DNA of 64,000 nt from Hymenobacter roseosalivarius DSM 11622 (GTDB taxonomy: Bacteria > Bacteroidota > Bacteroidia > Cytophagales > Hymenobacteraceae), in assembly GCF_900176135.1 (NCBI RefSeq), contig NZ_FWWW01000091.1, positions 186,001 to 250,000 on the forward strand, given 5' to 3'. Positions within the stretch are counted from its first letter, which is position 1; each line of letters begins with the position of its first letter. Made by a program: the position numbers and the translations under genes. Below the pieces are notes generated by a model that worked only from the letters and a program-made list of their open reading frames with translations, ran no database searches and was not told the DNA's origin. Below are positions 19,562-28,295 of the stretch, one piece after another.

Positions 19562-20827
19562 CTAAAAGTTTAACATCTCACTACCATGTATCGCAATCAT
19601 CACTTTGTCCTGATAAGTGATGTAGGCAATGTCAGCCGCGTTGGTCGTTGTGCTCCAGCTATACTTTACGTCTTCGTCGTGGCGGGCTTTATTGTCAAGG
19701 CCGGCATCACCCGTGAGCGGATTGGTGTTGCCCAGCGTGAAATTGCGGTTGATGGTCAGCTGCCCGCCGTCGGCGGTGCCAAGATTTTTCCAGTTTAGCT
19801 CGTTCCAGGTGTAGAGCGGGTTTTGGGGAGCGTCACCGATATCGAAGCCGAAGCGGGGCTCGCCGGGCCGCTCGCGCAGAATGAAAAACCAGCCGGGGTT
19901 TTCGGCCAAGCTGTTGCCGGGGTCGCCTTTCACCTCTTTCACCGTCAGGTTGAAGCCGATAAAGTAGATGTCGGGCAGAATCTGCGCCTTGAACAAGGGG
20001 TGCTGAATGTTGGCCTGCCCCGCCATGCTACCATCCTCGTCCGCCAGATTCCGGACCTTGGTAGTATCAATCTGCCCATTTTCCACGGGCCAATCGGCGC
20101 GTTGCGCGTAGATGACCGTGTTGGGGTAGCGTTTGAGCAGCTCGCCCCGCACCACTAACACCACGTTGTCCTTCACGGTGGGGCGGTTGTTGTGGTCGCC
20201 CAGGTCGCGGTTCAGGGCCCAGCGGTGCAGCTCGGGGATGTTCTTGAACTGCTCGATTTTGGCCTTGGTGGGGTTGGCGCCCATCACCTCCCGCACGTCC
20301 CAGAACTGGCGGAAGTAGCTGCCGCGCTGGTCGGTAGGGTACTCGCGCCACAGCAGCTCGCGGGCAAACTCGTGGTTCAGCCCCGTCATGTACGACTCGA
20401 TGAACTTGCCATTCACGTTGAGCAGCGAAATCACGTTGTTCTGAATCATCTTCAGATTTGGCACCATGTACTCGCCCGAAATGTCACGCAGGGGCGCGTA
20501 CATGGGGTCCGTCAGTTCAGGGTAAGCCATGACGGGCCGCACGAACTTAGCCCACTGGCCCAGGTAGTAATCGGCCAGCTTAATGGTGGCCGCCGCCCGG
20601 TTTTTCATGGTCACCACCGGGTCGATTTTCTGCAAAACCTGGCCGTAGATGGTTGGGATATTCACCGACTGCGCCACCACCACCGGCGACACGAGAGCGG
20701 AGGCTTCAAACAGCAGGTTCTGCTTCTGCAGGGCCGACCGAAACGCCAGATCGTCGTCGGTTTGCTGGGGAAAGAAGCGGGTGGGCGGCAGCCGCAAGCG
20801 GAGGCCGCGCGCTATCCCACCGCCCAC
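19562..20827 (-). CDS. Uncharacterised 421-residue protein, probably the C-terminal half of the preceding gene
   Basis: The open frame starts MGGGIARGLRLRLPP, which reads more like a Gly/Arg linker than a real N-terminus. It then continues with soluble sequence: TDDDLAFRSALQKQNLLFEA, a helical middle part, and a beta-rich end (GFDIGDAPQNPLYTWNELNW). It overlaps the upstream gene by 16 bases in a different frame. Adding one C to the run of five at 20845-20849 would join both into one protein of about 1,050 residues through PGRGANSGGGVGGGIARGL. The unit is therefore either one gene with a frameshift (real, programmed or sequencing error) or two coupled genes. No domain is recognised. Confidence 0.7.
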   Translation of the reverse strand: MGGGIARGLRLRLPPTRFFPQQTDDDLAFRSALQKQNLLFEASALVSPVVVAQSVNIPTIYGQVLQKIDPVVTMKNRAAATIKLADYYLGQWAKFVRPVMAYPELTDPMYAPLRDISGEYMVPNLKMIQNNVISLLNVNGKFIESYMTGLNHEFARELLWREYPTDQRGSYFRQFWDVREVMGANPTKAKIEQFKNIPELHRWALNRDLGDHNNRPTVKDNVVLVVRGELLKRYPNTVIYAQRADWPVENGQIDTTKVRNLADEDGSMAGQANIQHPLFKAQILPDIYFIGFNLTVKEVKGDPGNSLAENPGWFFILRERPGEPRFGFDIGDAPQNPLYTWNELNWKNLGTADGGQLTINRNFTLGNTNPLTGDAGLDNKARHDEDVKYSWSTTTNAADIAYITYQDKVMIAIHGSEMLNF

Positions 20828-22692
20828 GCCGCCCCCCGAATTTGCCCCCGGCCGGGAATTGGGCGCGCATCGGCTTTGATGAAGCGCACGTCGGCTTTGG
20901 AGTTAATCACGAAATCCTTCACCGACCTGATATTCTGCACGTTAAGCACCGTGAGCTGGTCGGCCCGAAGCAGGGCGTTGGCTTCGGGACTGGCGGGCTG
21001 GGCAATGAGCGCGGTGGCGGCTTTCTCGATGCTGAATAGGAATTTCGGCGCGGCATCCTTAACCGGGAAGGGCAGCAGCTTCTGGGTGTTTACGCCCCGC
21101 ACCACCACGCCTAGCTGCAACACTCCCGCCGTAACGGGGCGCGAGTTTAGGGCTACCTGCCCCCGCGGGCGCACCACCTTTTTGAAGGCATTACTCACCG
21201 TGCCACGGTCCAGGGGGCTTTTTTCAATGATTGCCTTCGCCGTAAGCGGGCTGCTGCCAGGGTTGCTGACCAGCACTTTCTGGTGCAGGGTTTTGGCCAG
21301 CAGCAGGCCCACGGAGGGGTCCAGCGGTTTAAGGTGTTTGCCGAATACGTTGAGCAGAGCCTCAGTCGAGAAGGCCAGCCGGTTCAGCTGCCGGTTGGCT
21401 TCCAGCACGCCCTCAATCTGCTGCCAGGCCGCTTCCATGTACTTCTCCTGATTGTCGCGGATCACGCGGGTGCCCAGGCCCGCCGCTGCCCGCCAGCGTG
21501 GGTCCAGGTTGAGCTCGTGCACGAAGTTGACGTTAGTCTCATTCTTTAATTCCGGGGTCAGAAAGTGCCACTGCCCGTAGATGGGCGGCGTAATAATCGG
21601 GTCGTCGGTGGGGGCGGCTTTGCGGCTTTTTTCGGGCAGATTCAGCAGCTGTACCAGCTGCTTGCGAAGGTCAGCGTCGGGGGCCGTGAAAAAGGGGGAG
21701 CGCACGGCAGCGGGGGAAATCAGCGCCCCTTCCAGCAGCATGGTTTGCCGCTCGGCGGGGATGAGGGCCGGATCGATGCTGCCCTGGGGCCGGCTGATGT
21801 CCATGGGGCGCACGCCCACGCGCGGGTCCAGCGCTTCGGGCCGGATCAGGCGCACCAGCTTCTCAAAATCCACGTCGTCGCCGGTTTTGAAGTTCCAGCG
21901 GAAGTAGTAAGGGTACAAATCGCCCCCCGGCCGGCCCGCGTAATCAGCCCAGGCCGACATGGTGGCAAATACCGGCTCGGGTTGTTCGAGCCCCAGCCCC
22001 GACAGTCGGCCCGGCTCGAAGCTCGGCACTACAAACGCCTGGTAGCTCGTGTTGGGCTTGAGCTTGCGCCCGCACAACAGCCGCGAATACGCCCGGTCGG
22101 GGTTGAGCCGGATGAGGGCATCCAGCTGGTTCATGGCCGGCCCAATATTAGTCCCAACCAGCGGATTGGTTCCACCCAGGGCTTCGTTGGCGTGTACGTG
22201 GGCCCAGGCCCAAAGCTCACTGGCGCTGGGAAAAAGCGCCGTGGGGTTGCCCTTCAGCTTAAAGCTGGGCAGGGGCTTGCTGGTGCTGATTTCCTCATAC
22301 TCCCCTGCATTGCTGCCTTCTTTTTCTTCCAGCGCCACCAGCGTAATCCAGGGCCGGATGCGGGTGGTGGTGGGGCTGCTGCTGACGGGGGTGTAGCGCC
22401 AGGGAAAATCCTCGTCGTAGAACTCAATGAGGGGCAGATAGTTCGGCTCAAAGTTGGCCGTCCAGCGCTGGGGCTCCGTGCGTACCACGGCCCGCGGGTC
22501 GATGCCCACCACGTCGCCCGGCCCCACGAGTTTGATAAGCTGGGGTACGTCAAGCGTGGCACCCGTATCGGAGGCGACGCGCACGGTTACGGTGATGCTC
22601 GAGCGCTGCTTTACGGTCGTATTGTTGTCACCCTCAAGGATCTGGTTGGCGAGTCCCTGCCGCAGCCAGGGTAAAAAAGTATAGTGGCTCAT
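20812..22692 (-). CDS. Uncharacterised 626-residue protein, probably the N-terminal half of a split gene
   Basis: The protein starts MSHYTFLPWLRQGLANQI and has no signal peptide. An N-terminal beta-rich part (SSITVTVRVASDTGATLDV) is followed by a block with RAVVRTEPQRWTANFEPNYL and EFYDEDFPWRYTP at about 68-102, which looks like a family signature. The middle is Pro-rich and mixed alpha/beta. Near the end, KDFVINSKADVRFIKADARP leads into a stop just after a G-rich stretch, where a one-base change would continue into the next frame. It lies 5 bases after the DUF6603-like gene ends, so both are surely on one transcript. Function is unknown. Confidence 0.82.
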   Translation of the reverse strand: MSHYTFLPWLRQGLANQILEGDNNTTVKQRSSITVTVRVASDTGATLDVPQLIKLVGPGDVVGIDPRAVVRTEPQRWTANFEPNYLPLIEFYDEDFPWRYTPVSSSPTTTRIRPWITLVALEEKEGSNAGEYEEISTSKPLPSFKLKGNPTALFPSASELWAWAHVHANEALGGTNPLVGTNIGPAMNQLDALIRLNPDRAYSRLLCGRKLKPNTSYQAFVVPSFEPGRLSGLGLEQPEPVFATMSAWADYAGRPGGDLYPYYFRWNFKTGDDVDFEKLVRLIRPEALDPRVGVRPMDISRPQGSIDPALIPAERQTMLLEGALISPAAVRSPFFTAPDADLRKQLVQLLNLPEKSRKAAPTDDPIITPPIYGQWHFLTPELKNETNVNFVHELNLDPRWRAAAGLGTRVIRDNQEKYMEAAWQQIEGVLEANRQLNRLAFSTEALLNVFGKHLKPLDPSVGLLLAKTLHQKVLVSNPGSSPLTAKAIIEKSPLDRGTVSNAFKKVVRPRGQVALNSRPVTAGVLQLGVVVRGVNTQKLLPFPVKDAAPKFLFSIEKAATALIAQPASPEANALLRADQLTVLNVQNIRSVKDFVINSKADVRFIKADARPIPGRGQIRGAAWAVG

Positions 22693-22697
22693 GGGGG

Positions 22698-25600
22698 CTA
22701 CAGTTCAAGGCTCGACAAAATCTGCAACTGACTGGTTAGGGCGGGGTCAGTGCCCACCAGTGCTTTCAGGTGCTGTGCGGCTTCGGCCTGGGTGGCGAAA
22801 AACGAAGTGCTACCGTGCGCCTGCAAGGAATCGACGTTGACGATGCGGAAGGCGTCATCCGTCACCGTGGCGGTTTTTTTAGGAATGCCAAAGTCCAGCT
22901 TCGAGGCCTGCGACAAAGCCGACCGGGAGGCCGCGTTGCCGGCCAGCAGGTGCGTAAACAGGCCCGCTTTTACGCCGGCCATGCGGAGCTTGCGCTCGCG
23001 CCGGAACTTGGAGTCGAACACGATCTGCTCGTAGCGAACGGTCTTGATGGCCGTTTTGTGGGTGCGCAGATCCAGCCCGCTTTGTCGCACTTCCACCCCG
23101 CCCTGCATTTTCTCGAACGAGGGCCGGGCCAGCTTTTCGCTGTTGGTCATGTCCAGGTACTGGGCCGCGGCAAAATAGTCGGTGAAGGGCGTGGTGCTAA
23201 AGGGCGTGCTAAGCGGGGCAGTGCCCGCCGTCACCGACTGAATCGTGAACCGCTGCCCGTCGCTGGGGCGTTTGGTGCCGTATTTCTGAATGTCCAGGCC
23301 GAGGGGGGTATTGCGCTGGGCAATGCGCAGGAAGCCTGCCGGGTGCAGCAGTATATCGGCCGTGTCGGCGCTGAGGTCGCGCAGCGACACCAGCAGACTG
23401 CGGTTGTCGGGCAGAATGGCCTGCCAGCTTTGCCGCGCTTTGAAAGCCGTTTCCAGCTCTCTGAGCACCTCCACCGTGGGGAGCGGATCGTTAGGCCGGT
23501 CGCCCCACTCCACGTCGAAGTTCGCTTTTACTTTCACGAACAGCACGCGGAACGAGGCGCTGCCGGAAACGTGCCACGGGGCCGGCCCCGACAGATGCGC
23601 TTCCAGATGCACGGCGAACAGCTCCTCCTGGCCCAATCGAACCGCCAGCATCGCCTCAAAGTCGATCATGAACTTGAAGGGGCTGAACTGCAGCAGCGCA
23701 TCATAGGCCAGGAAGCCGTAGACGTTGAACTTCCAGGCTGCCGCGTACAGCTCTACCCGCGAGCCCACCTGCACCGTGTTGGATGTGACGGCGAAGTAGC
23801 TTTCCAGCCGAAGGCGGGGGTTGTCTTCGGCCAGCAGATTAATGGTAATCCGGCGCATGGTGGCCAGATCGGCGGGGGGCTGAAAGGCCGGGTGGAAACC
23901 GCCAACCGACAGAATGAAGCCCGGATTTGCCCCCCAGTTGAGGCGCGCGGCCATATCGCCGGTGAGCGTGAAGGTCAGCAGCCGCGAGTCATAAAGCGTG
24001 GCGTCGAAGCTGAGTAAGCCTTTGTCGAAGTCGAGGATTCCCAGAAAGTTGACCTGGAGGCGCAACAGGGGCAGTTCTTCGCGGGGCAGCAAGGTTTTAA
24101 GCACCCCCAGAATGGCAATCCGGATGGGGTTGGGCACTTCAATCACCAATCCCAGCTCAATACTGATGAGCGTAGGCGTGCCCCAGCCGATGATGAACAT
24201 GGGACCGAAGGCAAACCGGCCCTGCTGAATAGGGAAGAAGCGCTCCAGGTCGCTGACGATGCGGTTGATGTTGGCCACGATGTCCACTGGGAACAGCACG
24301 CTTTTGATGGCATTCGTGCGTACGCCCTCGCGCATGGCTTCCAGCTGCATGGTCCGATTGAGGGCCAGCAAACCGCCTACGCCGTTGAGCGTGAAGCCAA
24401 AGGAGAGCTGCAGGGGCGCAAACTCCGCCGTAATGATGATCAGCAGAGAAAAGCCTTTGGAGCCGTCGGGGTTTTTGGTGGCGATGATGCCAATGGCTTT
24501 CAGGGTCAGGAAACCCTGGAAGGTGAGTTCGAGCGCGCCCACGTAGCGGCCCCGCTCCGCGTCGATGCCCAGGAAGCCGCCGCCTTTGAAGCCGCCCGCG
24601 TCGAGCGACAGGCCCACGCCTTTGGGGGGGCGAAATCCGAGGCTGAAATCCAGCAAACCGACGTTGCCGTCGCGGTTGGGCTTGAATTTCAGAAAGGCAT
24701 TGACGCCCATTTCCTCCACTACCGCCTTAATGGGCCCCAGTTCCGCTTTAATGTTGGCCCCAATGCCCACCGGCACCCGGTTCCCATCCAGCCCGACAGT
24801 CAGAATGAGGGCCTGCAGCTCCACGGGGCCCAGCTGAATGTGCAGGGGCAACAGGATTTGGAGGGAAGTGCTGCCGCGGAAATACAGGCCATTGCGGGTA
24901 TTAAAGCCCACGGTCAGTCCAAAATCCGATTCAAAGCGGCCGGCACCGCCCAGCAGGTTGCTCAGAAACCCATCGGCGCCGCCGAGGTCGATAACCACTT
25001 TGCCGTTTTTGACCTCGGCTTCCAGCCCAAACATGCCCTCCGAGTTAGCCCCGTTGACCACAAAGTCGACCCCGGTTTTGGCCACCAATTGCTGTACCGT
25101 GAGGCGCGAACCGCCGGGCGCACCCAGAATGACATAGGGTGTATCATCCAGCCCCGCCGTGAGCTTTACTTCCGTCCGACCGGCCAGCGCGGCGCCGGGG
25201 GGCTTAAATTTCAGATTGCCGTTTGGCTGAACAACTAACGTGGTAGCGGCTTTCAGCTCCCCATTAAACGAGACTTCTACCTTAAAGTCGTCCTGGACGA
25301 AGGGGCGCGCTTTATCTACTTTTATCTCATCACTTAGCTTGATGAGAATGCCTTTGGGGTTCTCATCAAGCTTGGGCGAAACCTCAAAAACAGCCAAATC
25401 CAGCACGGGCGGATTGACCCCCTGATCGAAGACGGCAGGGATGCCCGCCGAGGCCAGCATTTTCTGAGTCTTGGTCAGCAGCGCCACTCCGTTGAAGCCG
25501 GGGTCACCCCATTGGTAAAGCGCGTTCAGGTGCGCCCCCGGACCTTTCAGGAAGTTGAGCAGCTGATCGACGCGAAGCTTGCGCTCCGTGAACGGCGGCC

Positions 25601-26129
25601 GGGCTGGGTCCAAGGAGCCGACGTTGCGTGGGGTGCGCTCCAGGGCCCCGATAAAGTCAAGGGCTTCGGCCGCGCCCTTGATGCCTTCCAGATTGCGGAT
25701 GATAATGTAGTCGAGCAGGCGCGTCGGTAGCTCATTGGCGAAGGTACTCAGGTCGGCGGCCGACACGCCGGCAAACGGCCCGAAGGCCCGCACTTGATTC
25801 GCTAAATCAGCGAACCCGCCTATTGCGCCCTTGATTTTGCCAAACAGCTCCGTGCCCTTGCTAATGGTGGTGCCAATGTTTTCGGCCCCGATAGCGGCAA
25901 CAAGCTCGCCTACCAGCGGCAGTAGCTCGCGCAGATTGGTAGCCGAGGTTTGCAGCGCATTTATGAAGCCGGGAGCCGCTTCGAGGGCCGGGGGAAACTG
26001 CAGACCTAGCTCTGCTAACAGCAGCCGGGCTTCGCCGGCTTCCATTCGCTCCTCCAGCGGAGCCAGCAGACGGGCCAGCGAGATGGCAATACGCTCCAGG
26101 GTTCCATTAGCGGGGGCAGGAACGGGCAT
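22698..26129 (-). CDS. DUF6603-like giant beta-rich protein, 1,143 residues
   Basis: The middle and C-terminal parts match my recollection of DUF6603, a family of unknown function. Residues 1-110 are helical and Leu-rich (LERIAISLARLLAPLEER). From about residue 390 the chain is a long series of alternating hydrophobic beta-strands separated by Gly turns, for example LQILLPLHIQLGPVELQA, FRPPKGVGLSLDAGGFKGG, FAFGPMFIIGWGTPT and LRLQVNFLGILDFDKGLL. There is no signal peptide and no clear transmembrane helix. Such a pattern suggests one very large extended beta-sheet or barrel-like body. It lies 12 bases after the protease gene and 5 bases before the next gene. Function is unknown; a lipid-binding groove or a shell component are possibilities only. 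Confidence 0.75.
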   Translation of the reverse strand: MPVPAPANGTLERIAISLARLLAPLEERMEAGEARLLLAELGLQFPPALEAAPGFINALQTSATNLRELLPLVGELVAAIGAENIGTTISKGTELFGKIKGAIGGFADLANQVRAFGPFAGVSAADLSTFANELPTRLLDYIIIRNLEGIKGAAEALDFIGALERTPRNVGSLDPARPPFTERKLRVDQLLNFLKGPGAHLNALYQWGDPGFNGVALLTKTQKMLASAGIPAVFDQGVNPPVLDLAVFEVSPKLDENPKGILIKLSDEIKVDKARPFVQDDFKVEVSFNGELKAATTLVVQPNGNLKFKPPGAALAGRTEVKLTAGLDDTPYVILGAPGGSRLTVQQLVAKTGVDFVVNGANSEGMFGLEAEVKNGKVVIDLGGADGFLSNLLGGAGRFESDFGLTVGFNTRNGLYFRGSTSLQILLPLHIQLGPVELQALILTVGLDGNRVPVGIGANIKAELGPIKAVVEEMGVNAFLKFKPNRDGNVGLLDFSLGFRPPKGVGLSLDAGGFKGGGFLGIDAERGRYVGALELTFQGFLTLKAIGIIATKNPDGSKGFSLLIIITAEFAPLQLSFGFTLNGVGGLLALNRTMQLEAMREGVRTNAIKSVLFPVDIVANINRIVSDLERFFPIQQGRFAFGPMFIIGWGTPTLISIELGLVIEVPNPIRIAILGVLKTLLPREELPLLRLQVNFLGILDFDKGLLSFDATLYDSRLLTFTLTGDMAARLNWGANPGFILSVGGFHPAFQPPADLATMRRITINLLAEDNPRLRLESYFAVTSNTVQVGSRVELYAAAWKFNVYGFLAYDALLQFSPFKFMIDFEAMLAVRLGQEELFAVHLEAHLSGPAPWHVSGSASFRVLFVKVKANFDVEWGDRPNDPLPTVEVLRELETAFKARQSWQAILPDNRSLLVSLRDLSADTADILLHPAGFLRIAQRNTPLGLDIQKYGTKRPSDGQRFTIQSVTAGTAPLSTPFSTTPFTDYFAAAQYLDMTNSEKLARPSFEKMQGGVEVRQSGLDLRTHKTAIKTVRYEQIVFDSKFRRERKLRMAGVKAGLFTHLLAGNAASRSALSQASKLDFGIPKKTATVTDDAFRIVNVDSLQAHGSTSFFATQAEAAQHLKALVGTDPALTSQLQILSSLEL

Positions 26130-26141
26130 AGCAGTAAGGCG

Positions 26142-27545
26142 TTAGGAATGAACGGCGACCGGGGGGCAAATTTCCTGGCCCTGGGCTGGCAGTGGGCGGC
26201 TGCGACCCGTCAGGTGTCGCAGAATCTCGTCCACCGTATCGTGCTGATCGGCGGCTTCCAGTACGGCCAGGGCGTGGCGACTGATGGCCGTGCGCAGGCG
26301 GGCGCTGCCGTGCTCTTCCAGCGTAGCGGCCATGCTCATCAGCAGGCGCTGCACGGATACGCCCTCGATTTGGCGCGGAATGCAGTACGCCGGCTCTTTC
26401 AGGCTTCGAAACAGAGCCGCCAGAAAGGTTGGTCCCTGGTGTCGCTGCCACGCTACGCCCACCGCCCGCTGCTTTTGCAGAAGCTGCATTACCTCAAACC
26501 GAAACTCCAGCACCACGTTCAGCACGGCCCGCCCGCGTTCGGTTTGGCGGAGTGTGCGCTGCACCCGCCGCAGCAGGATTTCGCGCTCGGTGGGAAGAGG
26601 AGCGGGCGCGGCCGTATCCCGAACAAAATCGATGTCGGCGACCCCGGCGGGAATAGTGATGCCCATCGCCGCCAGTACATCCCCGATGTTGTTGGCCACG
26701 CCATTGCCGGTATTGCCGCCCCACAGCAGGGCCACTACCTGGTTGCTGGCATTCACGATGACGGAGCCCGAATCGCCGTTGTTGGAAAACTTATCCACCC
26801 CGGCCACGGGTGTTATCCGCACCTGATTGGTGAAGCTACTGCCGGCCGTTGAGTTGGCGGGCGAGTTGATATCCGTAACGGTGCCCGTAGTCAGGCCCGT
26901 GGTGCGGCCCACTTTGCGCACGGTTTCGCCAATTATGGCGGCGGCCGTGCCGGCAATGACCCCAATCTGGTTGATTTCTTGAACTGAGCCAATACTACTG
27001 TTCACGGTGGCAATAGCGGCATCTACTAAGCCGCCGACCTGGCCGGCCTCAATGGTGCCGACTTCCCCGCAGGTACAGCAGCACGACTCGGAAAAGTCGG
27101 GCTGGCCCAGCTTGTCCCCCACGCCTTTGCCCTGGGCAAACATGACGTGGTGGTTGCTCAGCACCACAGTAGCATTGTCGGAGGTGCGCTTGGCCACGCA
27201 GCCTAGGGTGCCCAACGCCCCCGACCCGTTGCCCGCCTGAACGCCGCCTTTCAGCGGGCGGTATTCCGCCTCATCCACGTAGGGGGTGGTTTCGTCCATC
27301 TCAATGACGTCGGTCTTGATGCCCAGCACTTCCGGCGGAATCTGTTGGTCGGGGGGCAAATCTGCGGTTGACTTCTTGCGCGTCACATACACGCGGAAGG
27401 AAGCCTCGTCGGTGAGCGTATTGTTCGTCTCCTTCAACCCCATCCCGACACCTACCACGCCGGGGAATTTCAGTAGTATTTTTTCGGCCCGCTTATGCAG
27501 TTTTTTTAGCTGCTCCGTCCGGGCAATCATCTCGTCGCGTGTCAT
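26142..27545 (-). CDS. Trypsin-like serine protease (Nal1-type N-terminal region)
   Basis: This 467-residue protein is a probable serine endopeptidase. The start at 27545 (MTRDEMIART) is preferred over an upstream codon that overlaps the preceding gene. Residues 20-100 form the module seen in NAL1-like peptidases (FPGVVGVGMGLKE, RVYVTRKK, PLKGGVQAGN). The trypsin fold follows with H132 or H133 in LSNHHVM, D175 in GGLVDAAIATV and S259 in NNGDSGSV. A Cys cluster, ESCCCTCGEVG, sits between His and Asp and could bind metal. Residues from about 320 form a separate helical domain. There is no signal peptide, so it may act in the cytoplasm or be exported another way. It is in the operon of giant proteins and could process one of them; that is an inference. 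Confidence 0.85.
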   Translation of the reverse strand: MTRDEMIARTEQLKKLHKRAEKILLKFPGVVGVGMGLKETNNTLTDEASFRVYVTRKKSTADLPPDQQIPPEVLGIKTDVIEMDETTPYVDEAEYRPLKGGVQAGNGSGALGTLGCVAKRTSDNATVVLSNHHVMFAQGKGVGDKLGQPDFSESCCCTCGEVGTIEAGQVGGLVDAAIATVNSSIGSVQEINQIGVIAGTAAAIIGETVRKVGRTTGLTTGTVTDINSPANSTAGSSFTNQVRITPVAGVDKFSNNGDSGSVIVNASNQVVALLWGGNTGNGVANNIGDVLAAMGITIPAGVADIDFVRDTAAPAPLPTEREILLRRVQRTLRQTERGRAVLNVVLEFRFEVMQLLQKQRAVGVAWQRHQGPTFLAALFRSLKEPAYCIPRQIEGVSVQRLLMSMAATLEEHGSARLRTAISRHALAVLEAADQHDTVDEILRHLTGRSRPLPAQGQEICPPVAVHS

Positions 27546-27565
27546 AAAGAGAGGAGTTTGACGAC

Positions 27566-27943
27566 TTAACAACTGTTACTCAGCTTCACGTAATCTTTTC
27601 CAAACAGCATACTAAAGGTGCGTTTGGAGCCATTGCGGTGGCGTACGGTCAGGTCCAGGCCGGGCGGTTCGGTCGTGACGACATCCGTGGCAATACCTAC
27701 CTGCTCGATGCAGGGCTGCTTTTCCAGCCATTCGGCAATAGCGCGGGCGTTGGCGGGGAGCGGGAGCTGTGGGTCGAGGGAACGGGCGAAGGAGTCTACC
27801 GTCCGGTCGAGGGCTCGGGTTGATTGGGCGGCGTTGGCGGCAGTGGGCCAGGTGTCACAAACGCCGGCACCCGCGTTTTTAGACTTGGTGCACGAGAGAC
27901 AGATAAACGCGAGCAAAACACTATGGAACACAACAGGTCGCAT
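27566..27943 (-). CDS. Small lipoprotein, first gene of the giant-protein operon
   Basis: This 125-residue protein starts MRPVVFHSVLLAFICLSC, a lipoprotein signal with cysteine at about residue 18, so it should be anchored in the cell envelope. The mature part has a helical stretch (STRALDRTVDSFARSL) and a beta-rich end (LDLTVRHRNGSKRTFSML) finishing in a cysteine. No family is recognised. Its stop lies 20 bases before the protease start, so it probably heads the same transcript. It is the only product of the operon with a visible export signal. Confidence 0.75.
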   Translation of the reverse strand: MRPVVFHSVLLAFICLSCTKSKNAGAGVCDTWPTAANAAQSTRALDRTVDSFARSLDPQLPLPANARAIAEWLEKQPCIEQVGIATDVVTTEPPGLDLTVRHRNGSKRTFSMLFGKDYVKLSNSC

Positions 27944-28069
27944 AGAATCAGGCCGGAGGAAGCGAAGCAGAATACACCCGTGCGGGGCACGGAAGCCGAT
28001 AGTCAGAATTACTCCCTGCTAGGATAAGAGGGCGGCTGGGGTCTTGCTAGTAAATTGGGTAGCAGATAT

Positions 28070-28100
28070 TAATCAAAATATATTATTATATATTCAAACT
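28070..28100 (-). promoter_or_regulatory. Possible Bacteroidota promoter for the giant-protein operon
   Basis: An AT-rich patch at 28055-28130 contrasts with the GC-rich surroundings. On the minus strand it has TTTG (28098-28095), 17 bases, then TTTG (28077-28074) preceded by TATAT, resembling the Bacteroidota -33 TTTG and -7 TAnnTTTG boxes. It lies about 130 bases before the first gene. The match is loose. Confidence 0.45.
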
Positions 28101-28242
28101 TTAAAAAATTATTTGTTTTATCCTTTAAACCTGGCTTAAGCCCCGCGGCTGTATTTTGGGTAAGTCAGGGGTTGCAACACTTTTATCCCAGGAGGTCACA
28201 TTCAATCCAGGTAGCTTAACATGTATACGTACCACTAAATCA

Positions 28243-28273
28243 AAAAAGCCCCCCAACGGATTGGGGGGCTTTT
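28243..28273. terminator. Strong hairpin terminator
   Basis: AAAAGCCCCCCA and TGGGGGGCTTTT pair perfectly around a short loop. It has A- and T-tracts on both sides, so it can work in both directions. It lies just after the minus-strand methyltransferase gene. Confidence 0.85.
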
Positions 28274-28295
28274 CTAGGGAGAAATATAACCAGCT

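Noticed and set aside
28055..28130. AT-rich patch as a possible attachment site or replication origin
   Set aside because: There are no repeats, DnaA-box clusters, integrase or tRNA next to it; a promoter is the simpler reading.
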